DNA of 50,841 nt. Source: CAYVQA01 sp045119035 (GTDB lineage Bacteria; Bacillota_I; Bacilli_A; ML615J-28; CAG-313). Below the pieces are notes generated by a model, which saw only the letters and a program-made list of their open reading frames with translations, had not been told where the DNA came from and ran no database searches. The DNA lies in contig JBGVCU010000021.1 of NCBI GenBank assembly GCA_045119035.1, positions 1 to 50,841 on the forward strand, read 5' to 3'. The translations under genes were made by a program, and so were the position numbers. How positions within the stretch are numbered: the stretch's first letter is position 1; each line of letters opens with the position of its first letter. Shown piece after piece: positions 19,101-25,895 of this stretch.

Positions 19101-19229
19101 ATACATAGCTAGAATTTTAGGAGATTCATTATCTAATAAAACAGCTTTTTCTATTTTTATGTTTTTACAATTTAATAATTCATTTTCTAATTGAACATTA
19201 ATTAAATCTTCCCTTATACCTTTTTTCAT
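16104..19229 (-). CDS. PLD-nuclease/SF2 helicase with DUF3427-like C-terminus
   Basis: The 1041-residue protein begins with a helical region. A phospholipase-D-type domain follows (RLHTKSYIFHRDNGFTTAYI, H218 and K220, then GSSNIS), and then a superfamily 2 helicase: Walker A CPTGVGKTAIAG (339-350), IDEVHHLAADSYQ, GLTATPDRLDG, and motif VI QLGRGLRIAKGKECLTVLDF. The long C-terminal part (YGKWGTTFDALKNKALEGL, then FFITLNKNHSYYSVSTSYHD) resembles DUF3427. Proteins of this layout are common in defence islands and in R-M loci, where they likely translocate on and cut DNA. A 94-residue gene precedes it by 9 bases and the nuclease gene follows after 87 bases. Confidence 0.88.
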   Translation of the reverse strand: MKKGIREDLINVQLENELLNCKNIKIEKAVLLDNESPKILAMYVYKLLKNVLSGMSLDSDDNIVDKQIALINNVIDIIAEEYEEDGLKISKPEILKYVLDETEIDKITFKKKKVVIPQTSVAHSSIFTGAHKEPIYYTEIQKEILSCDRVDIIISFIRLSGLRLIYNQLKEFTDNGGKLRVITTVYMGATEAKAIKQLSELKNTEIKISYETNSSRLHTKSYIFHRDNGFTTAYIGSSNISYSAMTSGLEWNMKVTNQDLDDVIANMIAQYNVYWESSEFELYSQSDYVKLCDALNKENDGVDIDKITTLKPYRYQQLVLDKVEAERKIHNNYKNLIVCPTGVGKTAIAGFDFKRFKEKNRRSRLLFIAHRKEILEQSLKCFRKILNNPNFGDLMVDNYEAENLEFLFCSIDKFNSREFTKNLKNDYYDYICIDEVHHLAADSYQDIVTYFKPKVLLGLTATPDRLDGKDILKYFNNRISAEISLAEAIERGMLSTFQYYGITDTTDLSIIKWKNGGYDISQLNDLYVNNRDSALERAANIASAVDRYIADLNNMKALAFCTSIEHAEFMSNYFNSINIPSISLSGNSPREIRNTAKKKLQNGELKVIFVRDIYNEGVDIKDVNTIFFLRPTESKTIFLQQLGRGLRIAKGKECLTVLDFIGLANKNYSYEKKFTSLMLQATGNFRNQIINGFNMLPRGCHIILEKKAKEYILDNLSRNSTLKQLFVQRIKDYSNDYDDELNLLNYYLKYDVNPRLVYGKWGTTFDALKNKALEGLEYDHKEYAKILYRLCTLTSSDFLKFMFNNLNNINKIEYEDLNNDEKSYIRILYDCIYERKLVTIGFNNYIEALRYYFSDKKFLINELIQLFKYMFAKLDVITKPLKLPYNNSLEVYGTYTKRQFMAVLDEIADNAISEGVKWLKNKRTDIFFITLNKNHSYYSVSTSYHDYPISETLFNVQTQSKTTEKQATGKRYIDTKENNELSILLLVRELKDDEFGSVPFTFLGRAKYVSHTGNKPMSIKLELEDKIPSHILKMADKFGII

Positions 19230-19238
19230 ATATTTTCT

Positions 19239-19523
19239 CTAAAACTTCTTTATTACTTCTTTAAATAATATTTCTTTACCCTTCGCTTCTAAAAACGCTT
19301 CAGCATTAATATAATACTGATAATACGTTTGTGGAGGAACATTATGATTCTTGTTCCATTCTTTTGTTTCATTTTCATATTTTATCATCAAATATTGTAT
19401 ATGTTTTAACATTTCATCATATTGCATTGTACTGTATAATGAACGTAATTTTAACACATTATCAATAAATTCATATATCTCTTTAATATCTTTATACTTT
19501 TTATATTCTTCTAAATAATCCAT
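19239..19523 (-). CDS. Small helical protein upstream of the PLD helicase
   Basis: This 94-residue, charged, apparently all-helical protein (MDYLEEYKKYKDIKEIYEFI...) ends NAEAFLEAKGKEILFKEVIK. I do not recognise it. It ends 9 bases before the helicase start, so the two are very likely co-transcribed, from the extended -10 promoter at 19591-19599. It may be an adaptor or regulator of the helicase. Confidence 0.6.
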   Translation of the reverse strand: MDYLEEYKKYKDIKEIYEFIDNVLKLRSLYSTMQYDEMLKHIQYLMIKYENETKEWNKNHNVPPQTYYQYYINAEAFLEAKGKEILFKEVIKKF

Positions 19524-19590
19524 AACTACATCCTTTTTTACACTTTAAGTATTTTTTAAATTTTCACTTTTACTTATCTAATTCTCTTAT

Positions 19591-19935
19591 ATTATAGCAT
19601 AATTAAAGGAAATTTTAAAGTATTAAACAAATAACTAATAGTATATTCTTCTTTTTTATCAAATATAAATATTGATATTTTAAAATTTTATCCACATCGT
19701 CATAAAACAGATGCCCCTGCTATTTACCATCTTTTAAAATGATAATCTGCTACAGCACTTAAAATGGGTGCTGAATTCTGAATGGACCTCTAAATGCAAG
19801 AGTATTATTGTTTACAACAAGATTAATCATATTAAATTAATATAGTGATGGATAAATTCCCTAATATATAAAATATATTTATATTTCTTTTCTATGTAAA
19901 ATTATATATTTAATAGTCTTTATCCATCATCCAAT
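19591..19935 (-). repeat. Structured intergenic element, copy B
   Basis: This stretch is clearly homologous to 23586-23925. Shared blocks (minus strand) include the P1 arms GTCCAT and GTGGAT (19787-19782 and 19695-19690), a hairpin CAGCAC/GTGCTG (19773-19753), a hairpin AGATG/CATCT (19732-19709) with loop block TAAATAGCAG, the tract ATTTTAAAAG, TTTATGACGATGTGGA, and an extended -10 box TGCTATAAT (19599-19591). The last box is the likely promoter of the 94-residue gene and PLD helicase. Compared with copy A, a stem base pair changes from G-C to T-A with pairing kept. No open reading frame lies inside. Confidence 0.7.
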
Positions 19936-19950
19936 TAATTTGTAATATAT

Positions 19951-21537
19951 TTATTTTTTTAGTTTATCAACAATCCATCTTCTAAAATTTCTGAATTCGT
20001 TCCAATTCTTTGGAAACGCATTATATCCACTTTTATTAATAGTTCCCAAATTATAGGTATAAATCTCCATATGCCAAGACCAACCATCAAATATAATTTC
20101 ATTTTTAGGTTCGTAATTATCTTTCCATTCTAGAATGTTTAAACCATTTAATTTATTTAAGAATTCTATTGAATCTTTTTTGTTTAAATTTTTAACAAAT
20201 ATTATTTCTTGTTTTATCTTACATGAACTATATTCTATTTTAACTTCTTCTTTTGAATATATCTTTATAACAATACCTTCATCTTTTGTAAAGTCCCCAT
20301 GTGAGTGGAATGAATATTCTATTTTTGTAATAATATCTTCTTTTAACAATGGTTTATCAAAGTCTTTTAATCTTTTTAATAATTTAAGAATTGATCCATT
20401 TTCTATCATCGATAATATTAATCCTTCATTTACTCTATCTGCTCTAATAAGTGCTGTTAACATTGCAAGTATTAGTTTATCATCATATTTGTTTAAATCT
20501 AATTTATGAATATCAATGTTATCATATTTAATTCCATAGGATTCAATTGTTTCCACATAATCATATACAAAGAATGGTCTTACTGAATCTAGGAAATCAA
20601 TTGTATCTGATTCATATATTGGAAAATCAAACGTTAAAACATCATTGCCATCTTTATCTTTTTTAAATCCACCAGAATGCCAATGACCTAACTTTTCAGA
20701 ATATTCTTCTAATGGTTTAATAAACTTTAAAATATTACCATATCTAGTCATTGAGTCTAATTGCATTTTAGTATCAAATCTTTTGATAATATCATTTAAG
20801 TCATCTGGAATATAATCTTGTACTTCATCTTTGATTCTTTTAGGTATTCCATAATATGCTTCTGCTATGGCACATGATATTGCAGCAGTTGTATCACAAT
20901 CTCCACCAATTGAAATAGTAGTTCTTAGACAATCTTCAAAACCATTACTAATTAAGAAACAGTATATTGCTTGTGGAACTGTGTTTTGGCATATTTCTTC
21001 TTCATGTCTATATGTTTTTCTTAAAGTTTCATAATCATAATTGATATCATAATATTTTGATACAAATTCTTTTATTTCTTCTTTTGGAGAACCAGTTCTA
21101 GCCATAAAGATACACATTGCTGTAACATATGCTCCTTTTATTCCTTCTGGATGATTATGTGTTACTTCAGTTACTGCTTTTGAATAAAGTTCTACTTCTT
21201 CTTTAGTTTTTGCGTAAAATCCAATTGATGATATTCTCATTGCACTACCATTACCATATGAGTTATAAGGAAGTGGATTATCTGATAACACCCAATGAAA
21301 GAATCTACCACCATATCCTGCATTAGGATACTTTTGTCCCCATTTCTTAAATGTTTTGATAATCATTTCTTTATTATTTGGAACAAATCCATTTAAGCAC
21401 ATTTCCGCTACCGCTACACTCATTACTGAATCATCAGTTACAATACAACCTTTATCAAACAATTTAAATTTCTTTGTTTTAATATTGTTAAATTCAAATC
21501 TAGATCCAACAACATCCCCAATAATTGCACCTAACAT
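19951..21537 (-). CDS. ADP-ribosylglycohydrolase family protein with C-terminal extension
   Basis: Residues 1 to about 255 form a DraG/ARH-type hydrolase. MLGAIIGDVVGSRFEF is the family start, TDDSVMSVAVAE carries the first metal-binding aspartates, and SIGGDCDTTAAISCAIAEAY carries the second metal motif. These enzymes remove ADP-ribose from proteins or nucleic acids. The remaining 270 residues include LTALIRADRVNEGLILSMIENG, which recalls DUF6508, and an aromatic C-terminus (FDGWSWHMEIYTYN). The start has GGAGG upstream and overlaps the preceding small gene by 7 bases. It closes an ADP-ribose cassette with the macrodomain gene. Confidence 0.9.
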   Translation of the reverse strand: MLGAIIGDVVGSRFEFNNIKTKKFKLFDKGCIVTDDSVMSVAVAEMCLNGFVPNNKEMIIKTFKKWGQKYPNAGYGGRFFHWVLSDNPLPYNSYGNGSAMRISSIGFYAKTKEEVELYSKAVTEVTHNHPEGIKGAYVTAMCIFMARTGSPKEEIKEFVSKYYDINYDYETLRKTYRHEEEICQNTVPQAIYCFLISNGFEDCLRTTISIGGDCDTTAAISCAIAEAYYGIPKRIKDEVQDYIPDDLNDIIKRFDTKMQLDSMTRYGNILKFIKPLEEYSEKLGHWHSGGFKKDKDGNDVLTFDFPIYESDTIDFLDSVRPFFVYDYVETIESYGIKYDNIDIHKLDLNKYDDKLILAMLTALIRADRVNEGLILSMIENGSILKLLKRLKDFDKPLLKEDIITKIEYSFHSHGDFTKDEGIVIKIYSKEEVKIEYSSCKIKQEIIFVKNLNKKDSIEFLNKLNGLNILEWKDNYEPKNEIIFDGWSWHMEIYTYNLGTINKSGYNAFPKNWNEFRNFRRWIVDKLKK

Positions 21538-21713
21538 TTTTTACCTCCAATTTTATTTTTTATCTTTTTATCTTTATTATTTTCTTCTTTAATATTAGGC
21601 TTTTCTTTTACTTCATCAACATTTATATCACTATATTCACCAAGTTTATATTTTTTTCTTAACTCCTTAGGAAAGTAATCTGCTGGTTCAACATATTTAA
21701 TTTTCTTTTTCAT
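21531..21713 (-). CDS. Small basic protein between SIMPL and ARH genes
   Basis: I start at the ATG at 21713 (MKKKIKYVEPADYFPKELRK); an upstream TTG in the same frame would overlap the SIMPL stop and has no better site. The protein is about 60 residues, lysine-rich, with an acidic centre and a very basic C-terminus (KDKKIKNKIGGKK). It is unrecognised. Its end overlaps the ARH start, so it belongs to the same operon. Confidence 0.6.
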   Translation of the reverse strand: MKKKIKYVEPADYFPKELRKKYKLGEYSDINVDEVKEKPNIKEENNKDKKIKNKIGGKKC

Positions 21714-21726
21714 TTTGCATTCCCTC

Positions 21727-22386
21727 TTATTCAATTTTAAATGTTATTCTTACGCTATCACTAGTCTCAACATCATCTGGTTCAAAGTCCACATTATATG
21801 ATGACATACAACAATCTTCTAACATCATTGGTTTACAAAATTTCATATTATCAGTTTCTAGTGTCACATTAATCCAAGAATAATCAATATCTAATATCTC
21901 ACATAGTTTAACACCTGCTTCATTTGTTAGTAATGAGGCTTTTTGCTTTGCATCAATAATAGCTAAACTTAATAATTTATTTTTAATATTTTCTACATCA
22001 CTACAAAAATATGAAATATTAATTTCAGGAATAACAGGTAAATGTGATAATGCATATAATATTTTACCTAATCTTTCATTATCATTTTTAAAAGTAAAGT
22101 TTAAATTTTGATTGTACTGATATCCAATAAAACGATATTTATAATCATTATTTTTATCACGGTATCCTTCAGTCTTTCTAGTAATTTCAAATCCTGATGT
22201 TTTTAATTCTTTTCTATCAAATCCAAATTCTTTAATACATTCAACTATTACATTCATATCATCTACTGATTTAGCTAAACACTTATCATATTCACTTAAT
22301 ACATCAGTTAGTTCAAGACTAATTCTTGTATAATCTGGACTTACTCTAATATTACTCTTTCCTGTTACTTTAATAGTTCTATTCAT
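21727..22386 (-). CDS. SIMPL (DUF541) domain protein
   Basis: The 219-residue protein starts MNRTIKVTGKSNIRVSPDYT, the classic DUF541/SIMPL opening. It contains the family's central pattern FKNDNERLGKILYALSHLP and AIIDAKQKASLLTNEAGVKL, and ends in a beta strand (DSVRITFKIE). SIMPL proteins form oligomers and have been linked to membranes and signalling, but their biochemical role is unclear. No signal peptide is visible, so this one is cytosolic. RBS AAGGAGG is strong. It sits between the macrodomain and ARH genes in one operon. Confidence 0.88.
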   Translation of the reverse strand: MNRTIKVTGKSNIRVSPDYTRISLELTDVLSEYDKCLAKSVDDMNVIVECIKEFGFDRKELKTSGFEITRKTEGYRDKNNDYKYRFIGYQYNQNLNFTFKNDNERLGKILYALSHLPVIPEINISYFCSDVENIKNKLLSLAIIDAKQKASLLTNEAGVKLCEILDIDYSWINVTLETDNMKFCKPMMLEDCCMSSYNVDFEPDDVETSDSVRITFKIE

Positions 22387-22466
22387 AATAAAAACCCTCC
22401 TTGTATGTTTTACAAGAAGAGTATATCATTAATTTTTATATATTTGGTAAAGTCTAAATTTACTTT

Positions 22467-23561
22467 TTAATAATTATTATTAAATACAGGTAATCCTAAA
22501 TCATGTAGCAATAAATCTATTACATAAATACTCGTTAGCTTATTTGTATTTTTAGCTTCAATAATCTTTTTAATCGTTTTTTCAAATTTATCACTTAATA
22601 TAAATGTATATCCTGCACTAGCAAGAAGGTCATTTGCTTGATCTATATTTATTGGTAGTGCTAAACATAATTGAAATACTGTTTTCTTTTTAGGAATAAC
22701 CCCTTTTCTTAAATTAGAAAATACCATCTTACTAACACCTGCAGCATTATAAACATCTGAATCTTTAAAATCATGTTCATCAATTATCTTAAATAATTTA
22801 TAAGTAAATGAATCTTCATTAGTAATTTTAATCTTATCAAGTTCAGGTTTTAAATCTTCTAATTTGTTTGAAGCTATACATTTACAACTAGTTTCATACA
22901 TTATAGCATCATCTGATTCACAGATATCAATAATGTTTTTACTAACTTTAATTTCTCCAATTGGTTCATCATCTATTGGTTTTTCATTAAATTCATAGTA
23001 TGATAGTAATTCTTGAATTAGTTTAATTCTTTCATCTTCTAACTCATCAGTTTCAATATATGATTTAACGTCTTCAACAAGCTTCTTTGAAAGTCCAAAT
23101 GCTTCACTATTATATACAACTAAATAAACATCTAAATCATAATCAATTAAAAATGAGTTAATTGTATTAATAGCAATTTGAATTGCTTTATCAGTAGGAC
23201 ATCCAAATGAACCTGTTGCAATTAGTGGTAGTGCAATACTTTCCATATCAAAATCAATTGATAGATTTAGACAATTTAAATAGCAACTTTCTAATACCTT
23301 AAATGCATTAGTATCACCATTCCATATTGGTCCAACAGTATGAATTACATATTTGCATGGTAAATTATATGCATTTGTAAGAATAACATCACCAGGATTA
23401 CATTTACCAATTGAATCTATTTCTTTTTTTAATTCAACTCCACCTGCTTGATGGATTTTTTTATCGATGCTTCCTGAACCTGATAAAACTGAATCAGTAG
23501 GATTAACTATAGCATCAACTTCCATTTGTAATATATCATTTCTTATAATCTTTAATGGCAT
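22467..23561 (-). CDS. Macrodomain protein with C-terminal helical/HTH-like region
   Basis: Residues 1 to about 170 are an ADP-ribose-binding macrodomain: IVNPTDSVLSGSGSIDKKIH with the binding NPTD and glycine-rich loop, KYVIHTVGPIW, and IALPLIATGSFGCPTDKAI (second phosphate loop). The C-terminal 190 residues contain an XRE-like helix-turn-helix stretch (VSKMVFSNLRKGVIPKKKTV, then LCLALPINIDQANDLLASAG). Macrodomains bind or hydrolyse ADP-ribose derivatives. With the ARH enzyme downstream, the cassette looks built to sense and reverse ADP-ribosylation. RBS TAGGAG is well placed and the promoter TGCTATAAT lies at 23594-23586. Confidence 0.9.
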   Translation of the reverse strand: MPLKIIRNDILQMEVDAIVNPTDSVLSGSGSIDKKIHQAGGVELKKEIDSIGKCNPGDVILTNAYNLPCKYVIHTVGPIWNGDTNAFKVLESCYLNCLNLSIDFDMESIALPLIATGSFGCPTDKAIQIAINTINSFLIDYDLDVYLVVYNSEAFGLSKKLVEDVKSYIETDELEDERIKLIQELLSYYEFNEKPIDDEPIGEIKVSKNIIDICESDDAIMYETSCKCIASNKLEDLKPELDKIKITNEDSFTYKLFKIIDEHDFKDSDVYNAAGVSKMVFSNLRKGVIPKKKTVFQLCLALPINIDQANDLLASAGYTFILSDKFEKTIKKIIEAKNTNKLTSIYVIDLLLHDLGLPVFNNNY

Positions 23562-23585
23562 AATATAAGCTCCTAACTTTTTTAA

Positions 23586-23925
23586 ATTATAGCATAATTT
23601 GAAAAAATTATAAAGAATTAAACAAATCTCTAGTTGATATTCATCATTTTTTTAAATATTAAGTACTAATATCTTAAAATTTTGTCCACATCGTCATAAA
23701 GTAGAGGGCTCTGCTCTTTACCCTCTTTTAAAATTAAAGTACGCTACAGCCCTTAAAATGGGTGCTGAAATCTACGTGGACCTCAAGATGCGTGTACAAT
23801 ATTGTAAGTATGAAAATTAACCATATTAATTCGACGTGGTGTATGATAATGTACTATAATATATAAACTATTTATATTTTTCTTTTCTATCAAAAGTTTT
23901 ATATTTATATTTATTTATCCTACAA
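23586..23925 (-). repeat. Structured intergenic element, copy A
   Basis: This is the sister of the element at 19591-19935. On the minus strand it shows P1 arms GTCCAC and GTGGAC (23781-23776 and 23689-23684), a hairpin AGAGGG/CCCTCT (23726-23703) with loop block TAAAGAGCAG, a hairpin region CAGCACCC...GGGCTG (23767-23747) and an extended -10 box TGCTATAAT (23594-23586) feeding the macrodomain gene. Upstream blocks (ATAGAAAAGAAA, TTTATATATTA, TTAATATG) are shared too. No open reading frame lies inside. A structured RNA, a regulatory DNA element or both are possible. Confidence 0.7.
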
Positions 23926-23950
23926 CAATAATATTCGGCAAAATAAGAAA

Positions 23951-23980
23951 AAAGCTAAAGCACATTATAATGCTCTAACC
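23951..23980 (-). terminator. Intrinsic terminator downstream of the retron-like unit
   Basis: On the minus strand GTTAGAGCA-TTATAATG-TGCTTTAGC forms a roughly 9-bp stem with two G-U wobbles, followed by six Ts. It ends the transcription unit carrying the small remnant gene and probably the reverse transcriptase. Confidence 0.7.
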
Positions 23981-23985
23981 TCATA

Positions 23986-24150
23986 TTAATTTCTATTCTT
24001 ATAATATTTTTCTAATTGTTCAGTAGTTAAGTCCTCTCTCATCTTATGTAATCTATCTACTGACATTCTTGCATTTTTAACAAGGTCAATACAATTAAAT
24101 AATTCTACTTTCTCAATCTTATTTATTTCATATGCTATTCATAATAGCAC
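23986..24150 (-). pseudogene. Frameshifted small gene remnant
   Basis: An open frame of about 50 codons ending at TAA 23986-23988 reads YEINKIEKVELFNCIDLVKN and continues with a helical tail ending EDLTTEQLEKYYKNRN. It has no start codon. A ribosome site (AGGAG) and ATG lie just upstream in another frame that stops after four codons (MNSI). Removing one base would join them into a small helical protein, so this looks like a recently broken gene. It lies between the reverse transcriptase and the terminator. Confidence 0.45.
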
Positions 24151-24257
24151 TTCTCCTAAACTTTTTCATATATCCATTATATAAATCATATCATATTCTT
24201 TTATAAATATAATGAAAAACAAATATAGAAAATAGAAAATATTAATCAAAAAAACTC

Positions 24258-25181
24258 TCACCTTTTTTTACAATATGTTGAAATCAAATGAGAAAACTTA
24301 TTTTTATCAATACTATTTATATGATATAATAACCCCCTTATTTTATTATGGACTAAAGAATTTTTATACGGCAACCTGAGTAGTTTAACTAATTTAAATG
24401 TAGTTTTATTTTTAACCATTGGAATATTTCTTTTACCCTTTAGCACAACTCCAGTTATTATTTTATTATCGTTGTATCTATAGATATGGCACTTTCCTTT
24501 ATTAACATTCAATCCTTTTTTCCTTAAATAATTTTTAATATATCTTATAGTAGTAGATCTAATTGGCTTATTTGAAGAAATAGTTATATCATCAACATAT
24601 AAACTAAAATTGCAATCTCTCTTTGATAAAAAGGAAAATATATTATCAAAATATTCTTTACAAATCATAAAAGATAAAACTTGACTTATAGGAGAGCCAG
24701 TTGGTAAATGTCTTTTATTTAAGAAATTATAATCTTCACTAATTTGAACAGGAAACCTTGATAGATCCACTGTACATAACTCCGCCAAAATGATTGCAAC
24801 ATCATATGAATTATTCATTTTATACTTAAAAAAATTATACACCATATCAAAATTGCACGAAGGAAAAAACTTTTGAATATCCATGGTGGCAATATATTTA
24901 TTATCTTTATGAATTTTATAATTATCTACTGCAGAAAAGCCTTTTTTGGAAATTAAATAACCAGGAAAATAATTAACATTTTTCGTTAATAACTTATATA
25001 TTCTATTATGAACTTCTTTCAATTTCCAAATAGGTTCTGATATTATTCTATTTGTTTTTTTATCTCGATAAACATTATATTTGTTAATAATTTTACCTAA
25101 TTTATTTTTGTCATCAATAAATAATAGTTGCATTATTTTTTTAACACTTTTTATATTATATAGACATATTTTTTCTAACAT
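24258..25181 (-). CDS. Retron-like reverse transcriptase
   Basis: I start at ATG 25181, preceded by AGGTGA at good spacing; an upstream ATG at 25238 lies inside an inverted repeat. The 307-residue protein has the RT blocks in order: ATMDIQKFFPSCNF (D101), RHLPTGSPISQVLSFMICK (158-175), YVDDITISS (catalytic aspartates, 195-203), LNVNKGKCHIYR, and IITGVVLK, matching the VTG motif used by retron RTs to bind their RNA. Length and the LPTGSPxSQ form fit a retron clade rather than group II introns, and no maturase or endonuclease domain is present. It should copy part of the structured RNA encoded upstream. Confidence 0.85.
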   Translation of the reverse strand: MLEKICLYNIKSVKKIMQLLFIDDKNKLGKIINKYNVYRDKKTNRIISEPIWKLKEVHNRIYKLLTKNVNYFPGYLISKKGFSAVDNYKIHKDNKYIATMDIQKFFPSCNFDMVYNFFKYKMNNSYDVAIILAELCTVDLSRFPVQISEDYNFLNKRHLPTGSPISQVLSFMICKEYFDNIFSFLSKRDCNFSLYVDDITISSNKPIRSTTIRYIKNYLRKKGLNVNKGKCHIYRYNDNKIITGVVLKGKRNIPMVKNKTTFKLVKLLRLPYKNSLVHNKIRGLLYHINSIDKNKFSHLISTYCKKR

Positions 25182-25196
25182 GTTATCACCTATTAA

Positions 25197-25254
25197 TATA
25201 ATAAATCTAGCTATGAAAACAAAAAATTTTATTTGCATAACTAGATTTATTATA
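25197..25254 (-). repeat. Long inverted repeat just before the RT start
   Basis: Bases 25197-25215 pair with 25236-25254 (18 of 19 positions) around a 20-base AT-only-like loop. The structure fills the gap between the stop of the 54-residue gene and the RT start and ends 15 bases before the RT start codon. It may control RT translation or mRNA stability. It has no T-run after it, so it is not a classic terminator. Confidence 0.75.
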
Positions 25255-25256
25255 AT

Positions 25257-25421
25257 CTATTTATCCTTAATATTCACTCTTGTAAGTTTAATTGCAAGAG
25301 AAACAGCTTCCTTGCATGGAATATTTGGATAAAGTCTACGAATTACAATAAATGCTATTAAGCGTGATAAAATAAATATTATCACATAGATAGGAATTAA
25401 AGTATTTAAACTTACATTCAT
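25257..25421 (-). CDS. 54-residue single-span membrane protein of the retron-like unit
   Basis: The ATG at 25421 has a very strong site (AAAAAGGAGG, 9 bases before it). The protein begins MNVSLNTL, has one hydrophobic span (about residues 9-27, IPIYVIIFILSRLIAFIVI), and ends in a basic tail (IRRLYPNIPCKEAV, then KLTRVNIKDK). It lies between the structured RNA and the reverse transcriptase in the same transcript. Small membrane proteins serve as toxic effectors in some retrons, so this is the candidate effector. Its ribosome site is contained in the proposed a2 segment of the RNA, which suggests translation is controlled by RNA folding or reverse transcription. Confidence 0.7.
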   Translation of the reverse strand: MNVSLNTLIPIYVIIFILSRLIAFIVIRRLYPNIPCKEAVSLAIKLTRVNIKDK

Positions 25422-25430
25422 ATTACTAAC

Positions 25431-25675
25431 CTCCTTTTTATCAATACTCTCGCATATGCGAGGCTCCTCACACAGTACTGCAGAAATTAGTAGGTTAATT
25501 CATAGATATTCAATTATAACAATCTGTACGTGAGTGCTCCTCACGTAATCTCTAACTACCTTTTTTTGCCTAACGTTGTGACATTGAGCAATCGGGTAAG
25601 AGACTTAGATAGTGGGAAATGATCCCTGCTTTTTCAAGCCTTCAAAAAGGAGACTTATTCGACCTCATTTATTGC
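25431..25675 (-). ncRNA. Candidate retron msr-msd RNA
   Basis: The predicted transcript starts near 25675. CTCCTTTTT at 25653-25645 is a perfect complement of AAAAAGGAG at 25439-25431, extendable to 13 pairs with wobbles, as expected for a1/a2. Between them are stable hairpins: TTGCT-C-AATGT/ACGTT-A-GGCAA (about 25591-25566), ACGTGAG/CTCACGT (25546-25528), and CAGTACT...AGTATTG enclosing the palindrome CTCGCATATGCGAG (25462-25449). GGTAG and CTACT at about 25560-25489 may bound the msd stem. About 245 nt and the position upstream of the RT fit a retron. The branching guanosine was not assigned. Confidence 0.65.
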
Positions 25676-25681
25676 ACTTAT

Positions 25682-25710
25682 ATTATACTAGAAAAATATA
25701 TATTTGTCAA
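25682..25710 (-). promoter_or_regulatory. Retron-like unit promoter
   Basis: TTGACA (25710-25705) and TATAAT (25687-25682) are perfect sigma-A hexamers separated by exactly 17 bp. A strong terminator lies immediately upstream, so the unit has its own isolated promoter. Confidence 0.9.
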
Positions 25711-25727
25711 TTTTATAAGAATTTATA

Positions 25728-25756
25728 TAAAAAATGCTGGATAAACCTATCCAGCA
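25728..25756 (-). terminator. Intrinsic terminator of the HEPN-like gene
   Basis: TGCTGGATA-GGTT-TATCCAGCA is a perfect 9-bp stem followed on the minus strand by six Ts. It separates the HEPN-like gene from the retron promoter. The plus strand also shows a T-rich tail, so it may act in both directions. Confidence 0.85.
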
Positions 25757-25895
25757 ATCTTTTTAGAATTATTCATTCTTATATGAACACAAGTGAGTAC
25801 TTTTATTTCAATATTTATATAAATCAATAGTTTAATTAAAATCTATAATTTTTTATAATTATTTTAATTCTATTATATATTCACTTTTGAAAAAA

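Noticed and set aside
20135..20509. Plus-strand frame of about 120 codons
   Set aside because: Antisense shadow of the ADP-ribosylglycohydrolase gene.
19591..23925. The duplicated elements as insertion sequences or MITEs
   Set aside because: No terminal inverted repeats or target duplications were seen, and both copies keep base pairing and the same promoter, which fits a functional element better.
24258..25181. Group II intron reverse transcriptase
   Set aside because: No maturase or HNH domain, a short length, a VTG motif and no domain V/VI-like structure downstream argue for a retron-type RT.
25612..25830. Plus-strand frame of about 70 codons over the retron promoter region
   Set aside because: It crosses a strong hairpin and a perfect minus-strand promoter, and no protein family is visible.
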